Position numbers and translations under genes: made by a program. The notes below the pieces were generated by a model. The model made no database searches. It saw nothing but the letters and a program-made list of their open reading frames with translations, and was not told where the DNA came from. 6,202 bases of DNA, from positions 1 to 6,202 of the forward strand of contig CAIPRZ010000102.1 in the NCBI GenBank assembly GCA_903867585.1, in the 5' to 3' direction. Origin of the DNA: an uncultured Chlamydiae bacterium (GTDB lineage: Bacteria > Chlamydiota > Chlamydiia > Chlamydiales > Rhabdochlamydiaceae). Positions 1 through 6,136 of this stretch are shown here, piece by piece. Numbering within the stretch: position 1 is the stretch's first letter; the number at the start of each line of letters is the position of its first letter.

Positions 1-1
1 A

Positions 2-655
2 CTTTCTAATGGAAATTTTTTAAATCCTTTCAGCGTCTATTATGCCCCTTTTGTAAAAAATCCTGTTTTTATCCTCAAAGCTTCTATGACAGGGATCTTT
101 TTATTTATTTCTTGCTTTGTGATCACAGGCGCTTCCAATGCGGTAAACCTTACTGATGGTTTAGATGGCCTAGCTTCTGGACTTTTTTTATTTGCGGCTA
201 AGGTCTTTGCTATTGTGGCTTTTTTAAGCCAAAATAGATCCTTAAGCCTTTATTTAAATCTTCCTTATATGGCTCAAGCAGGTGAGATAGGGATTATCCT
301 TTTAGCTGTTTGTGGAAGTGTTTTAGCGTTTTTATGGTATAATGGTTTTCCAGCTCAGGTGTTTATGGGCGATACTGGATCGATTGCCCTTGGAGCTTTG
401 CTCGGAATGAGCAGTATTATTTTACGTAAAGAATTTTTACTAGCGATTGTAGGTCTTATTTTTGTTGTTGAAGCGCTCTCTGTGATTATTCAGGTGCTTG
501 TATTTAAGCTTAAAAGAAAAAGAGTTTTTTTATGTGCTCCGATACATCATCATTTTGAATGCAAAGGCTGGCCTGAAATGAAAGTGGTTATTCGCTTTTG
601 GATAATGGGTCTGATTTTAGCTGTGATCGGTCTTACAACACTCAAGCTTCAATAG
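2..655 (+). CDS. mraY: MraY, phospho-MurNAc-pentapeptide transferase (3' part; 5' end outside window)
   Basis: Inner-membrane enzyme that transfers phospho-MurNAc-pentapeptide from UDP to undecaprenyl phosphate, giving lipid I. The frame is open from base 2 with no plausible start, so the gene begins upstream; the ATG at base 86 is an internal methionine. The visible 217 residues match the last 60% or so of the roughly 360-residue family. Numbered from base 2, they include the NAVNLTDGLDG cytoplasmic loop (46-56), the FLWYN segment followed by PAQVFMGDTGS with the third catalytic Asp at 124, and APIHHHFE with the triple His at 182-184, followed by KGWPE. The two N-terminal catalytic Asp residues lie off-window. 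Several hydrophobic segments agree with a polytopic protein. It ends in TLKLQ, close to the usual family C-terminus, so the 3' end is intact. murD follows after 3 nt, in an apparent operon. Identification is secure. Confidence 0.97.
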   Translation, partial: LSNGNFLNPFSVYYAPFVKNPVFILKASMTGIFLFISCFVITGASNAVNLTDGLDGLASGLFLFAAKVFAIVAFLSQNRSLSLYLNLPYMAQAGEIGIILLAVCGSVLAFLWYNGFPAQVFMGDTGSIALGALLGMSSIILRKEFLLAIVGLIFVVEALSVIIQVLVFKLKRKRVFLCAPIHHHFECKGWPEMKVVIRFWIMGLILAVIGLTTLKLQ

Positions 656-658
656 AAG

Positions 659-1894
659 ATGGAAAAAAGCCTACTTATTATTGGATATGGAGCCAGTGGT
701 AAAGCTTTAGAAGCTCTTGTAAAAAAGCAAGGATTCACATCTTATATCTACGATGATAATTCTTTAGATCATCCACAAAAAATCCATTTAGAGGATTTAA
801 TAAACCTTCCAATTAGCCAAGCGCTCCTTTCTCCTGGTATCCCTTTAGATCATCCCGCCTGTAAGATTTTAAAAGATCGCTCTATTAGAATTAGAGGGGA
901 GGCTGAATACGCTTTATCTTTTTTACCTCATAAAAAGGTTGCTATAACAGGAACAAACGGAAAGACGACGGTGACTCTTTTATGTGAGCATATTTTAAAA
1001 AGAGCCGGTTTTTTAGCTACAGCCTGTGGAAACGTAGCTAAAGATAAATCGTTATCATCGATCGTCGATAAAGCTTCTTTAGAAACTATTCTTGTCTGTG
1101 AATTATCCTCTTTTCAGCTGGAAACTTTAGAGTCTTGTCAATTTGAAACAGGTATTATACTTAATATTACCCCCGATCATTTAGATAGATATCCTGATAT
1201 GAATGGTTATGCTGAGGCTAAATTTAGACTTCAAAATCTTTCAAAAACCTTTTTTATTTTTGAGGAGATTTTTAAAAAATACCCTCATGATCTTCATGAA
1301 GGGACAGAAGTAATAAAATGGGATGAATCAGCTGATTTTTTAGAAATAGATTTTGAAAATAACTTAGATAAAATTAACGCTTATTCAGCTTACTTAGTTC
1401 TAAGACCATTTAATATCCCAGATTCGATTTTTATAGAGGCTATCAAAGATTTTAAAAAGCCACACCATCGAATGGAGAAGGTAGTAGATATTTCAGGGAT
1501 TGAATTTATTAATGATTCAAAAGCGACTAATATTGATGCAACGATTTGGGCTATTAAATCATTAAATAAACCCACTATCTTGCTTGCTGGTGGCGTTGAT
1601 AAAGGTCATCCATACTCGGATTGGATCCCTTATTTAAAAAGTATAAAAATGATTATCTGCTTTGGTGCGTCTAAAGATCTTATTTTTGCTCAATTATCCT
1701 CTCATGTTAGATGTGAAAAAAAACAGACACTTGCGCAAGCTGTGGCTTATGCTTATGATCAAGCACAAAGTGGAGACACTATTTTGCTATCGCCTGGATG
1801 TTCTAGCTTCGATGAATTTAAAGATTATGCCGATCGGGGGATCAAGTTTTGTCAAAATGTATTAAATCTTACACCTAAGGAGACTAAATTATGA
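659..1894 (+). CDS. murD: MurD, UDP-MurNAc-L-alanine:D-glutamate ligase
   Basis: Cytoplasmic ATP-dependent ligase adding D-Glu to UDP-MurNAc-L-Ala. The 411 residues show the three-domain Mur ligase plan. An N-terminal nucleotide-sugar fold has GYGASGK (9-15) and SPGIPLDHP (58-66). The central ATPase has the P-loop GTNGKTT (98-104), ELSSFQLE (148-155) and NITPDHLDRY (169-178), and Lys188 in YAEAK sits where the carbamylated Lys is found in E. coli MurD. The C-terminal domain has HHRME (269-273), NDSKATN (285-291), LAGGVDKG (309-316) and SPGCSSFDEFKDYADRG (378-394), the last two being typical of MurD. It is somewhat shorter than E. coli MurD (438). The loss falls between Lys188 and the C-terminal domain, where the usual HNxxN signature is also not recognisable. 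The start lies 3 nt after the mraY stop; no good Shine-Dalgarno is visible, so coupling to mraY is likely. It overlaps the next gene by ATGA. Confidence 0.96.
   Translation: MEKSLLIIGYGASGKALEALVKKQGFTSYIYDDNSLDHPQKIHLEDLINLPISQALLSPGIPLDHPACKILKDRSIRIRGEAEYALSFLPHKKVAITGTNGKTTVTLLCEHILKRAGFLATACGNVAKDKSLSSIVDKASLETILVCELSSFQLETLESCQFETGIILNITPDHLDRYPDMNGYAEAKFRLQNLSKTFFIFEEIFKKYPHDLHEGTEVIKWDESADFLEIDFENNLDKINAYSAYLVLRPFNIPDSIFIEAIKDFKKPHHRMEKVVDISGIEFINDSKATNIDATIWAIKSLNKPTILLAGGVDKGHPYSDWIPYLKSIKMIICFGASKDLIFAQLSSHVRCEKKQTLAQAVAYAYDQAQSGDTILLSPGCSSFDEFKDYADRGIKFCQNVLNLTPKETKL
1877..1882 (+). promoter_or_regulatory. Shine-Dalgarno of the LysM-protein gene
   Basis: AAGGAG lies inside the last codons of murD with 8 nt before the ATG at 1891. 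It is the strongest ribosome-binding match among the overlapping junctions of the window. It supports the ATGA start at 1891 rather than a later methionine. Confidence 0.8.
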
Positions 1895-2559
1895 ATCGTA
1901 AAGATACTATACTGGTGGCAGTTTTGATTAATGCCGGAGTACTTGTGGTCTTATTCACCTCGGCATTAAAGAATAAACAAAGCGATTTGAGTGTTAAACA
2001 TCAAGATCCCATTCCTTTTATTGCAGAAGCCCATCAAGAGCCCATTAGCATTATGAAAGATGAAATCGATTTAGCCATTGAAACAGCAAAACTTGAAAAG
2101 CTTATTCAGGAAGCTCCTTCAGTACAAGTTCCAGAGATCATTTTTAATACCCCCGATGATCTATCAGCTGCAACACCAGCACCCATTGATAATCAACCCG
2201 ATTTTCTTGAAGTTACCGTTAAAAAAGGGGATTTTCTTGCTAAGATTGCTAAAAGGCATCAAATAAGCGTGGAAGAATTGATGAGGGTCAATCAGCTTAA
2301 AAATACCAATTTGAGAATAGGTCAAGTTTTAAAAGTTCCAAAATCTGCCACATCCCTAGCACAAAGTCCTCCTCAAGTAGTAGCTGCTGTTCAACCATCA
2401 CCTTCGATTAAATATTATGTGGTAAAAGCTGGTGATAATCCTTGGGTAATTGCTCAAAAGCACAAGATGAAAGTTGAAGAGCTTTTGAAATTAAATCAAT
2501 TATCCTCTGAAAAGGCTAAGCAATTAAAAGTTGGAGATAAACTTAAAGTAAAAGGATGA
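1891..2559 (+). CDS. Membrane-anchored protein with two LysM domains (chlamydial 'NlpD-like' position)
   Basis: A 222-residue protein predicted to bind peptidoglycan glycan from the inner membrane. One hydrophobic segment at about 7-24, preceded by MNRKD, looks like an uncleaved signal anchor with the rest in the periplasm. A polar linker (25-105) leads to LysM 1 (about 106-150: VKKGDFLAKIAKRH, then VNQLKNTNLRIGQ and LKVP). A Pro/Ala/Ser/Gln-rich spacer (151-172) precedes LysM 2 (about 175-220: YYVVKAGDNPWVIAQKH, LNQLS, LKVGDKLKV). The gene in this place in Chlamydia (CT759) is commonly labelled nlpD. Here, however, there is no lipobox cysteine and no M23/LytM domain, which E. coli NlpD has, so I give no symbol. 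It overlaps both murD and ftsW by 4 nt, which suggests co-translation with the septal synthesis genes. It might tether to, or activate enzymes on, nascent septal glycan; that role is inferred. Confidence 0.9.
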   Translation: MNRKDTILVAVLINAGVLVVLFTSALKNKQSDLSVKHQDPIPFIAEAHQEPISIMKDEIDLAIETAKLEKLIQEAPSVQVPEIIFNTPDDLSAATPAPIDNQPDFLEVTVKKGDFLAKIAKRHQISVEELMRVNQLKNTNLRIGQVLKVPKSATSLAQSPPQVVAAVQPSPSIKYYVVKAGDNPWVIAQKHKMKVEELLKLNQLSSEKAKQLKVGDKLKVKG

Positions 2560-3686
2560 AATGGTTTAGTTTTGGTTATCTTGGCTCAATCAGCATTATT
2601 TTGTGTTTAGGCCTTTTAATGATTTTTAATACCACCTCTGCAGAAGTTATAGAGGTGGGTCGTTGGGATTTAGCTTTTCATGCTATCATTAGACAAATTC
2701 TTTACCTTATTTTATCTGTCGGTATGGGTTTTGGACTTCTTATTTTAGGATATAAAGAAGTTCTAAAATTAATGCCTTTACTTCTTGTATTAAGCATCGT
2801 TTTATTAGCCTTGGTGTTAGTTCCTGGTGTTGGTCAAAAGATCAATGGAGCCAGGCGCTGGATTAGTTTACTCGGTAATTCTATTCAGCCGTCTGAATTT
2901 GCTAAATACGCTATTGGCTTTTTTTTTATAGAGAAAATGGGTGATAACCTAATTCACAATAACTTTGATTACAAAAAGTTTTTCAAAGTCTTATTGATTT
3001 GCCTAATTCCTATTATACTTACTGTCTTAGAGCCTGATAATGGGACAGCACTTATTATGTTTATGACCCTTTGTGGTCTGTTTATCTTAACTAAGATCCC
3101 TTTGAAAGTTTGGCTTTTACCTTTAATTGTTATCATGACCGTAGGTGGGGCCTTTGCGCTACAAATGCCACATGTCCAAAAAAGGATTGAGGTCTTTAGA
3201 AATCCTGAAAAAGATGTTTTAGGCAAAGGTCATCAGAGCTATCAATCTAAAGTGGCTATTGGATCTGGAGGTTTTTGGGGAAAGGGAATAGGGTCTAGTT
3301 TACAAAAATTTGGTTTTCTTCCTGAAGCGCGTAGTGATTATATAGCCGCTATTTTTGCCGAAGAGACCGGTTTTATGGGTCTTTGTTGTTTGATTATTCT
3401 ATATCTTATTCATCTTGTATCAGGGGTAGCTATTGCGATGAAAATTCGATGTCCTAAAGGGGCATTAACAGTTCTATTATCCTCTTTTTTAATTAGCCTG
3501 CAGGCTTTTATCAATTTAGGTGTTATCTCTTGCTTGCTCCCTTCAAAAGGGACAAATCTTCCCTTCTTTTCTCACGGTGGATCTTCGCTAATTTCTAGTG
3601 TGTTTGCTGTATTTATGGTGTTATCTGTGATCAAACAATACAATAAAGGATCTAAAAGATATCATTCTCCCAGCTCTAGCATTTAA
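2556..3686 (+). CDS. ftsW: FtsW, SEDS-family septal peptidoglycan glycosyltransferase
   Basis: Polytopic inner-membrane enzyme that polymerises lipid II into glycan at the division site, working with a class B penicillin-binding protein. The 376 residues contain many hydrophobic helices and the SEDS signatures: GARRWISLLG followed by QPSEFAK (98-117), EPDNGT (159-164), QSYQSKVAIGSGG then GKGIG (227-246), and FLPEARSDYIAAIFAEETG (254-272). Asp261 in the last corresponds to the catalytic Asp of FtsW/RodA. The last motif is LLPSKGTNLPFFSHGGSSL (327-345). The PSKGTNLPF form, with Lys-Gly, favours FtsW over RodA, as does the position between mur genes. Small departures are Asn in EPDNGT where Phe or Leu is usual, and His in SHGGSS where Tyr is usual. 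The start is the ATG of an ATGA overlap with the LysM gene; no well-spaced Shine-Dalgarno is evident, so coupling is likely. The short polar C-tail ends in SPSSSI. Confidence 0.96.
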   Translation: MKWFSFGYLGSISIILCLGLLMIFNTTSAEVIEVGRWDLAFHAIIRQILYLILSVGMGFGLLILGYKEVLKLMPLLLVLSIVLLALVLVPGVGQKINGARRWISLLGNSIQPSEFAKYAIGFFFIEKMGDNLIHNNFDYKKFFKVLLICLIPIILTVLEPDNGTALIMFMTLCGLFILTKIPLKVWLLPLIVIMTVGGAFALQMPHVQKRIEVFRNPEKDVLGKGHQSYQSKVAIGSGGFWGKGIGSSLQKFGFLPEARSDYIAAIFAEETGFMGLCCLIILYLIHLVSGVAIAMKIRCPKGALTVLLSSFLISLQAFINLGVISCLLPSKGTNLPFFSHGGSSLISSVFAVFMVLSVIKQYNKGSKRYHSPSSSI

Positions 3687-3758
3687 GGCTTCTTTTTTAT
3701 TTGATATAGCATTAAACAAAAGGTTTTTACTGCCGGGTGTCGTAATGAGGAGTACGCC
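3687..3758 (+). promoter_or_regulatory. 72-nt ftsW-murG spacer, possible murG-murC leader
   Basis: This is the only true intergenic spacer in the window. The left part is AT-rich. TTGATA at 3701-3706 could be a -35, but no good -10 lies 16-18 nt downstream. TAGCAT at 3707-3712 is a 4/6 match to a -10 box with only a poor -35 upstream. I therefore cannot call a promoter with confidence. The right part is more GC-rich and carries the murG ribosome-binding site. No hairpin-plus-T-run terminator is convincing, so read-through from ftsW is expected. Confidence 0.3.
3747..3752 (+). promoter_or_regulatory. Shine-Dalgarno of murG
   Basis: GAGGAG with 6 nt to the ATG at 3759, a near-ideal site that fixes the murG start. 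It lies entirely within an 8-nt stretch flanked by CGTA (3741-3744) and TACG (3753-3756), which could pair and display it as a loop. Confidence 0.85.
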
Positions 3759-4817
3759 ATGAATATTGTTATTGCAGCTGGAGGAAGTGGCGGTCATGTC
3801 ATTCCTGCAGAAGCTCTTGCTTTAAATTTAATAAAAGAGGGCTGTGAGGTTGTTGTCTTAGGTCATGAGGTCGAACAAAATCCTTTTTTTACCAGTAAAC
3901 AAAGCCTAAAAAAAATAAATATCGATGCCTCTAATTTCCAATTTAAAAACCTGCCCCGGTTCATTTTTAAAAGTACTATTGGCTTTATTAAAGCGCTTAA
4001 ATATTTCCAAAAAGCCAAACCTCAAATTGTAGTGGGTTTTGGTAGTTATCATTCATTTCCAGTTCTTGCTGCAGCTAGTATTTTAAAGATCCCTATGGCT
4101 CTTTATGAGGCTAATACTGTTATGGGAAAGGTTATTAAGCTATTTTCAAAAAAAGCCAAACTTATTGCTTGCCCCTTTTCTTCTAAAGAAACGGCTGAAA
4201 AATTTATTCAGGTGAAACCTTTGAACCAAGTATTCATCGGTTCTATAGATAATCTTAAAGACGAATCGATGAGCTATTTTAAGAGTAACCCTGAAAAAAA
4301 AACCCTACTCATCATCGGAGGCTCTCAAGGGTCAATATTTTTTAATCAAAAACTCATTCAAAAATTACTACCGATCCTTGATCAAAAAAAATGGCAAGTC
4401 ATTCATCTTGCTGGAAATAAATCAGATCTAAATGAAATAGAATCTAGCTACAAAAAGTATAATATTGAGTCTATTGTAAAAAATTATGAAAAGAAGATGA
4501 CGCTAGCTTATGCAGCTTCTGACTTAATTATTTCTAGAAGTGGAGCTAGTACACTATTTGAAATAGCCCACGCTAAAAAACCGGTTATTTTAGTCCCATA
4601 TCCCCATAGTAGTGGGGATCATCAGTTATTAAATGCCGATCATTTTATAAAACATCATAAAGGAGCTCTTATTGAAGAGCTTTTATTAGATTCTATTGAT
4701 TTAAGTCATGTGATTGATAATTTGATCCAAGCACACGATGATTATAAAGCCCAAAATCTCCTTTTTACCGATATAACACTTGATAAAAGAGCTCTTGAAT
4801 TATGTTTGAAAAGATAA
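3759..4817 (+). CDS. murG: MurG, undecaprenyl-PP-MurNAc-pentapeptide GlcNAc transferase
   Basis: GT28-family, GT-B fold enzyme at the cytoplasmic membrane face; it adds GlcNAc from UDP-GlcNAc to lipid I, making lipid II. Its 352 residues match the usual length (E. coli 355). The N-terminal domain has the glycine-rich AGGSGGHVIPA (7-17, with His13 matching E. coli His19), VVGFGSYHSFP (91-101) and YEANTVMG (116-123, with Asn119 matching E. coli Asn128). The C-terminal donor domain has GGSQGS (187-192), YAASDLIISRSGASTLFE (251-268, with Glu268 matching the uracil/ribose-site Glu269) and DHQLLNA (287-293, with Gln289 and Asn292). Departures are Ala in place of Gln in the HEQN-type loop, and GSIDN (161-165) where most MurGs have GNPxR. 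It has its own strong Shine-Dalgarno after the 72-nt gap. The 3' end overlaps murC by 16 nt. Functional assignment is secure because the donor-site residues are kept. Confidence 0.95.
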   Translation: MNIVIAAGGSGGHVIPAEALALNLIKEGCEVVVLGHEVEQNPFFTSKQSLKKINIDASNFQFKNLPRFIFKSTIGFIKALKYFQKAKPQIVVGFGSYHSFPVLAAASILKIPMALYEANTVMGKVIKLFSKKAKLIACPFSSKETAEKFIQVKPLNQVFIGSIDNLKDESMSYFKSNPEKKTLLIIGGSQGSIFFNQKLIQKLLPILDQKKWQVIHLAGNKSDLNEIESSYKKYNIESIVKNYEKKMTLAYAASDLIISRSGASTLFEIAHAKKPVILVPYPHSSGDHQLLNADHFIKHHKGALIEELLLDSIDLSHVIDNLIQAHDDYKAQNLLFTDITLDKRALELCLKR

Positions 4818-6136
4818 AAAAAGTTCACATCCTAGCTGTGGGTGGGATTGGAATGAGTGCGATTTGTTTATTGCTTTTAAAAAAAGGAATTAAAGTATCG
4901 GGGAGTGATAAATTTAAAAGTTCACTCATTTTAGAACTTATTGAAAAGGGACTAGAATTTCTAAAAGAGACTGATAGCTTAGATAATGAAGTTGAACTTG
5001 TCGTCTGTTCAAGTGCTATTTCTAACGACCACCCCCAACGTATACAGGCTTTAAATACAAATATTTTAACCATTCATCGCTCTAAGGCCTTAACAGAGCT
5101 TATGAAATGTAAAAAAACCCTACTTGTAGCTGGAACTCATGGGAAGACCACCACCTCTTCTTTGCTGGTTCATTGCCTTAAACACTTAAATCAAAAGCCC
5201 TCTTACGCCATCGGTGGATTATTTTCTTCTGGAGGACAGCATGCTGATTTTGATGAAGGGGAGTATTTTATTGCAGAAGCTGATGAAAGTGATGGGAGCT
5301 TTTTAAGTTATGATCCCACAGGGATAATTGTCACAAACATCGATCAAGATCATATGGACTATTGGGAAAATATGGAGCGTCTTAAAAGGGGATTTTATCA
5401 ATTCATGTCATTATGTTCTGATAGAAAGCTTTGTATTTTTTACAAAGATGACCCTGTTTTAGGAAAGTTGAATTTTCCAGGTACCACTTATGGCCAGTCT
5501 TTAAATTCTGATTTTAAACTATTATACGATAAAAGCTCTTCAGTAGGCCGTGATTTTTTATTCTTAAGTGAAAAGGGTAATCTTGTTAAAGGCTCTCTAT
5601 TACTTAACGGCCAGCATAACGTCTTGAATGCTTTATCTGTTTTTTCTCTTCTCAGCTGTTTAGGGTTTGAGGAAAAAGGGATAATTGAGGCTCTTGGTGC
5701 TTTTAATGGGGTTGATAGACGTTGTCAAATTAAAGGGACTGTTGGGGATACTTTGTGGATTGATGACTATGGTCATCATCCAAGCGAAATTAAAACAACC
5801 TTGCAAGGTATTAAAGATCGCTACCCAGGAAAAAGCTTAACTGTGATTTTTCAACCTCACCGCTTTTCTCGCACAAAGGATTTATGGGATGCTTTTCATC
5901 ACAGCTTTTTTCATGAAGATGAGCTCATTATAACAGATATCTACGGCGCTCATGAAGTGAATCATCATAATATTCATTCAAGCGATTTAGCTGTTAAACT
6001 CTCTTCTAAGCTTCTAAAGCCTGTTTCATATAGCCCAAGAAATGCTCTTAAAGAACTTATAATTACTACAGATATTGCTGTCACTTTTGGGGCTGGAGAT
6101 ATCACCGATTTATTTAATGAGGTTAAAAAAGGGTGA
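4802..6136 (+). CDS. murC: MurC, UDP-MurNAc:L-alanine ligase (stand-alone, not fused to Ddl)
   Basis: Cytoplasmic ATP-dependent ligase catalysing the first peptide step, L-Ala onto UDP-MurNAc. The 444 residues have the N-terminal VGGIGMSAI (13-21) and SGSD (33-36), P-loop GTHGKTTT (111-118), EADESDGSF (159-167), NIDQDHMDYW (179-188) and GQHNVLNA (270-277). They continue with GVDRRCQIKG (303-312), DDYGHHPSEI (321-330), QPHRFSRT (351-358) and GAGDI (430-434). The DDYGHHP and QPHRFSRT signatures separate MurC from MurD, MurE and MurF. The PAGE-type motif usual after the HRF block reads YGAHE (381-385). The start is the ATG 16 nt inside murG, with a weak AAGAG (4787-4791) upstream. The family N-terminus begins almost at once, so no upstream start is needed. 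The protein stops at TGA 6134-6136; in Chlamydiaceae MurC continues into a Ddl domain, which is absent here. Confidence 0.96.
   Translation: MFEKIKKVHILAVGGIGMSAICLLLLKKGIKVSGSDKFKSSLILELIEKGLEFLKETDSLDNEVELVVCSSAISNDHPQRIQALNTNILTIHRSKALTELMKCKKTLLVAGTHGKTTTSSLLVHCLKHLNQKPSYAIGGLFSSGGQHADFDEGEYFIAEADESDGSFLSYDPTGIIVTNIDQDHMDYWENMERLKRGFYQFMSLCSDRKLCIFYKDDPVLGKLNFPGTTYGQSLNSDFKLLYDKSSSVGRDFLFLSEKGNLVKGSLLLNGQHNVLNALSVFSLLSCLGFEEKGIIEALGAFNGVDRRCQIKGTVGDTLWIDDYGHHPSEIKTTLQGIKDRYPGKSLTVIFQPHRFSRTKDLWDAFHHSFFHEDELIITDIYGAHEVNHHNIHSSDLAVKLSSKLLKPVSYSPRNALKELIITTDIAVTFGAGDITDLFNEVKKG

Noticed and set aside
86..88. ATG at 86 as the start of mraY
   Set aside because: The same frame is open back to base 2 with MraY-like sequence, and the family needs well over 100 more N-terminal residues, so it is an internal methionine.
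1390..1575. Minus-strand open frame inside murD (and similar ones at 2969-3226, 4825-5073 and 5974-6156)
   Set aside because: Each lies wholly or almost wholly opposite a strongly conserved gene, has no recognisable domain and shows no credible operon context; these are antisense shadows.
1662..1865. Plus-strand open frames overlapping murD (1662-1865) and the LysM gene (2078-2266) in other frames
   Set aside because: Low-complexity Leu/Lys-rich translations out of frame with conserved domains; no family resemblance.
3676..3700. Rho-independent terminator after ftsW
   Set aside because: A T-rich run is present, but the only upstream pairing (AGC with GCT) is about 3 bp, too weak for a terminator stem.
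3701..3729. Sigma-70-type promoter before murG with TTGATA as -35
   Set aside because: The hexamers 16-18 nt downstream do not resemble TATAAT; only a low-confidence regulatory spacer is listed.
3745..3762. Five-codon frame (MRSTP then stop) ending in an ATGA overlap with murG, as a leader peptide
   Set aside because: Its ATG is formed by bases next to the murG Shine-Dalgarno and has no ribosome-binding site of its own; it is too short to separate from chance.
2474..4684. 13-mer TTGAAGAGCTTTT at 2474-2486 and 4672-4684 as a dispersed repeat
   Set aside because: Both copies are in frame and encode a Glu-Glu-Leu-Leu stretch with common codons, with no similarity beyond it; convergent coding is enough.
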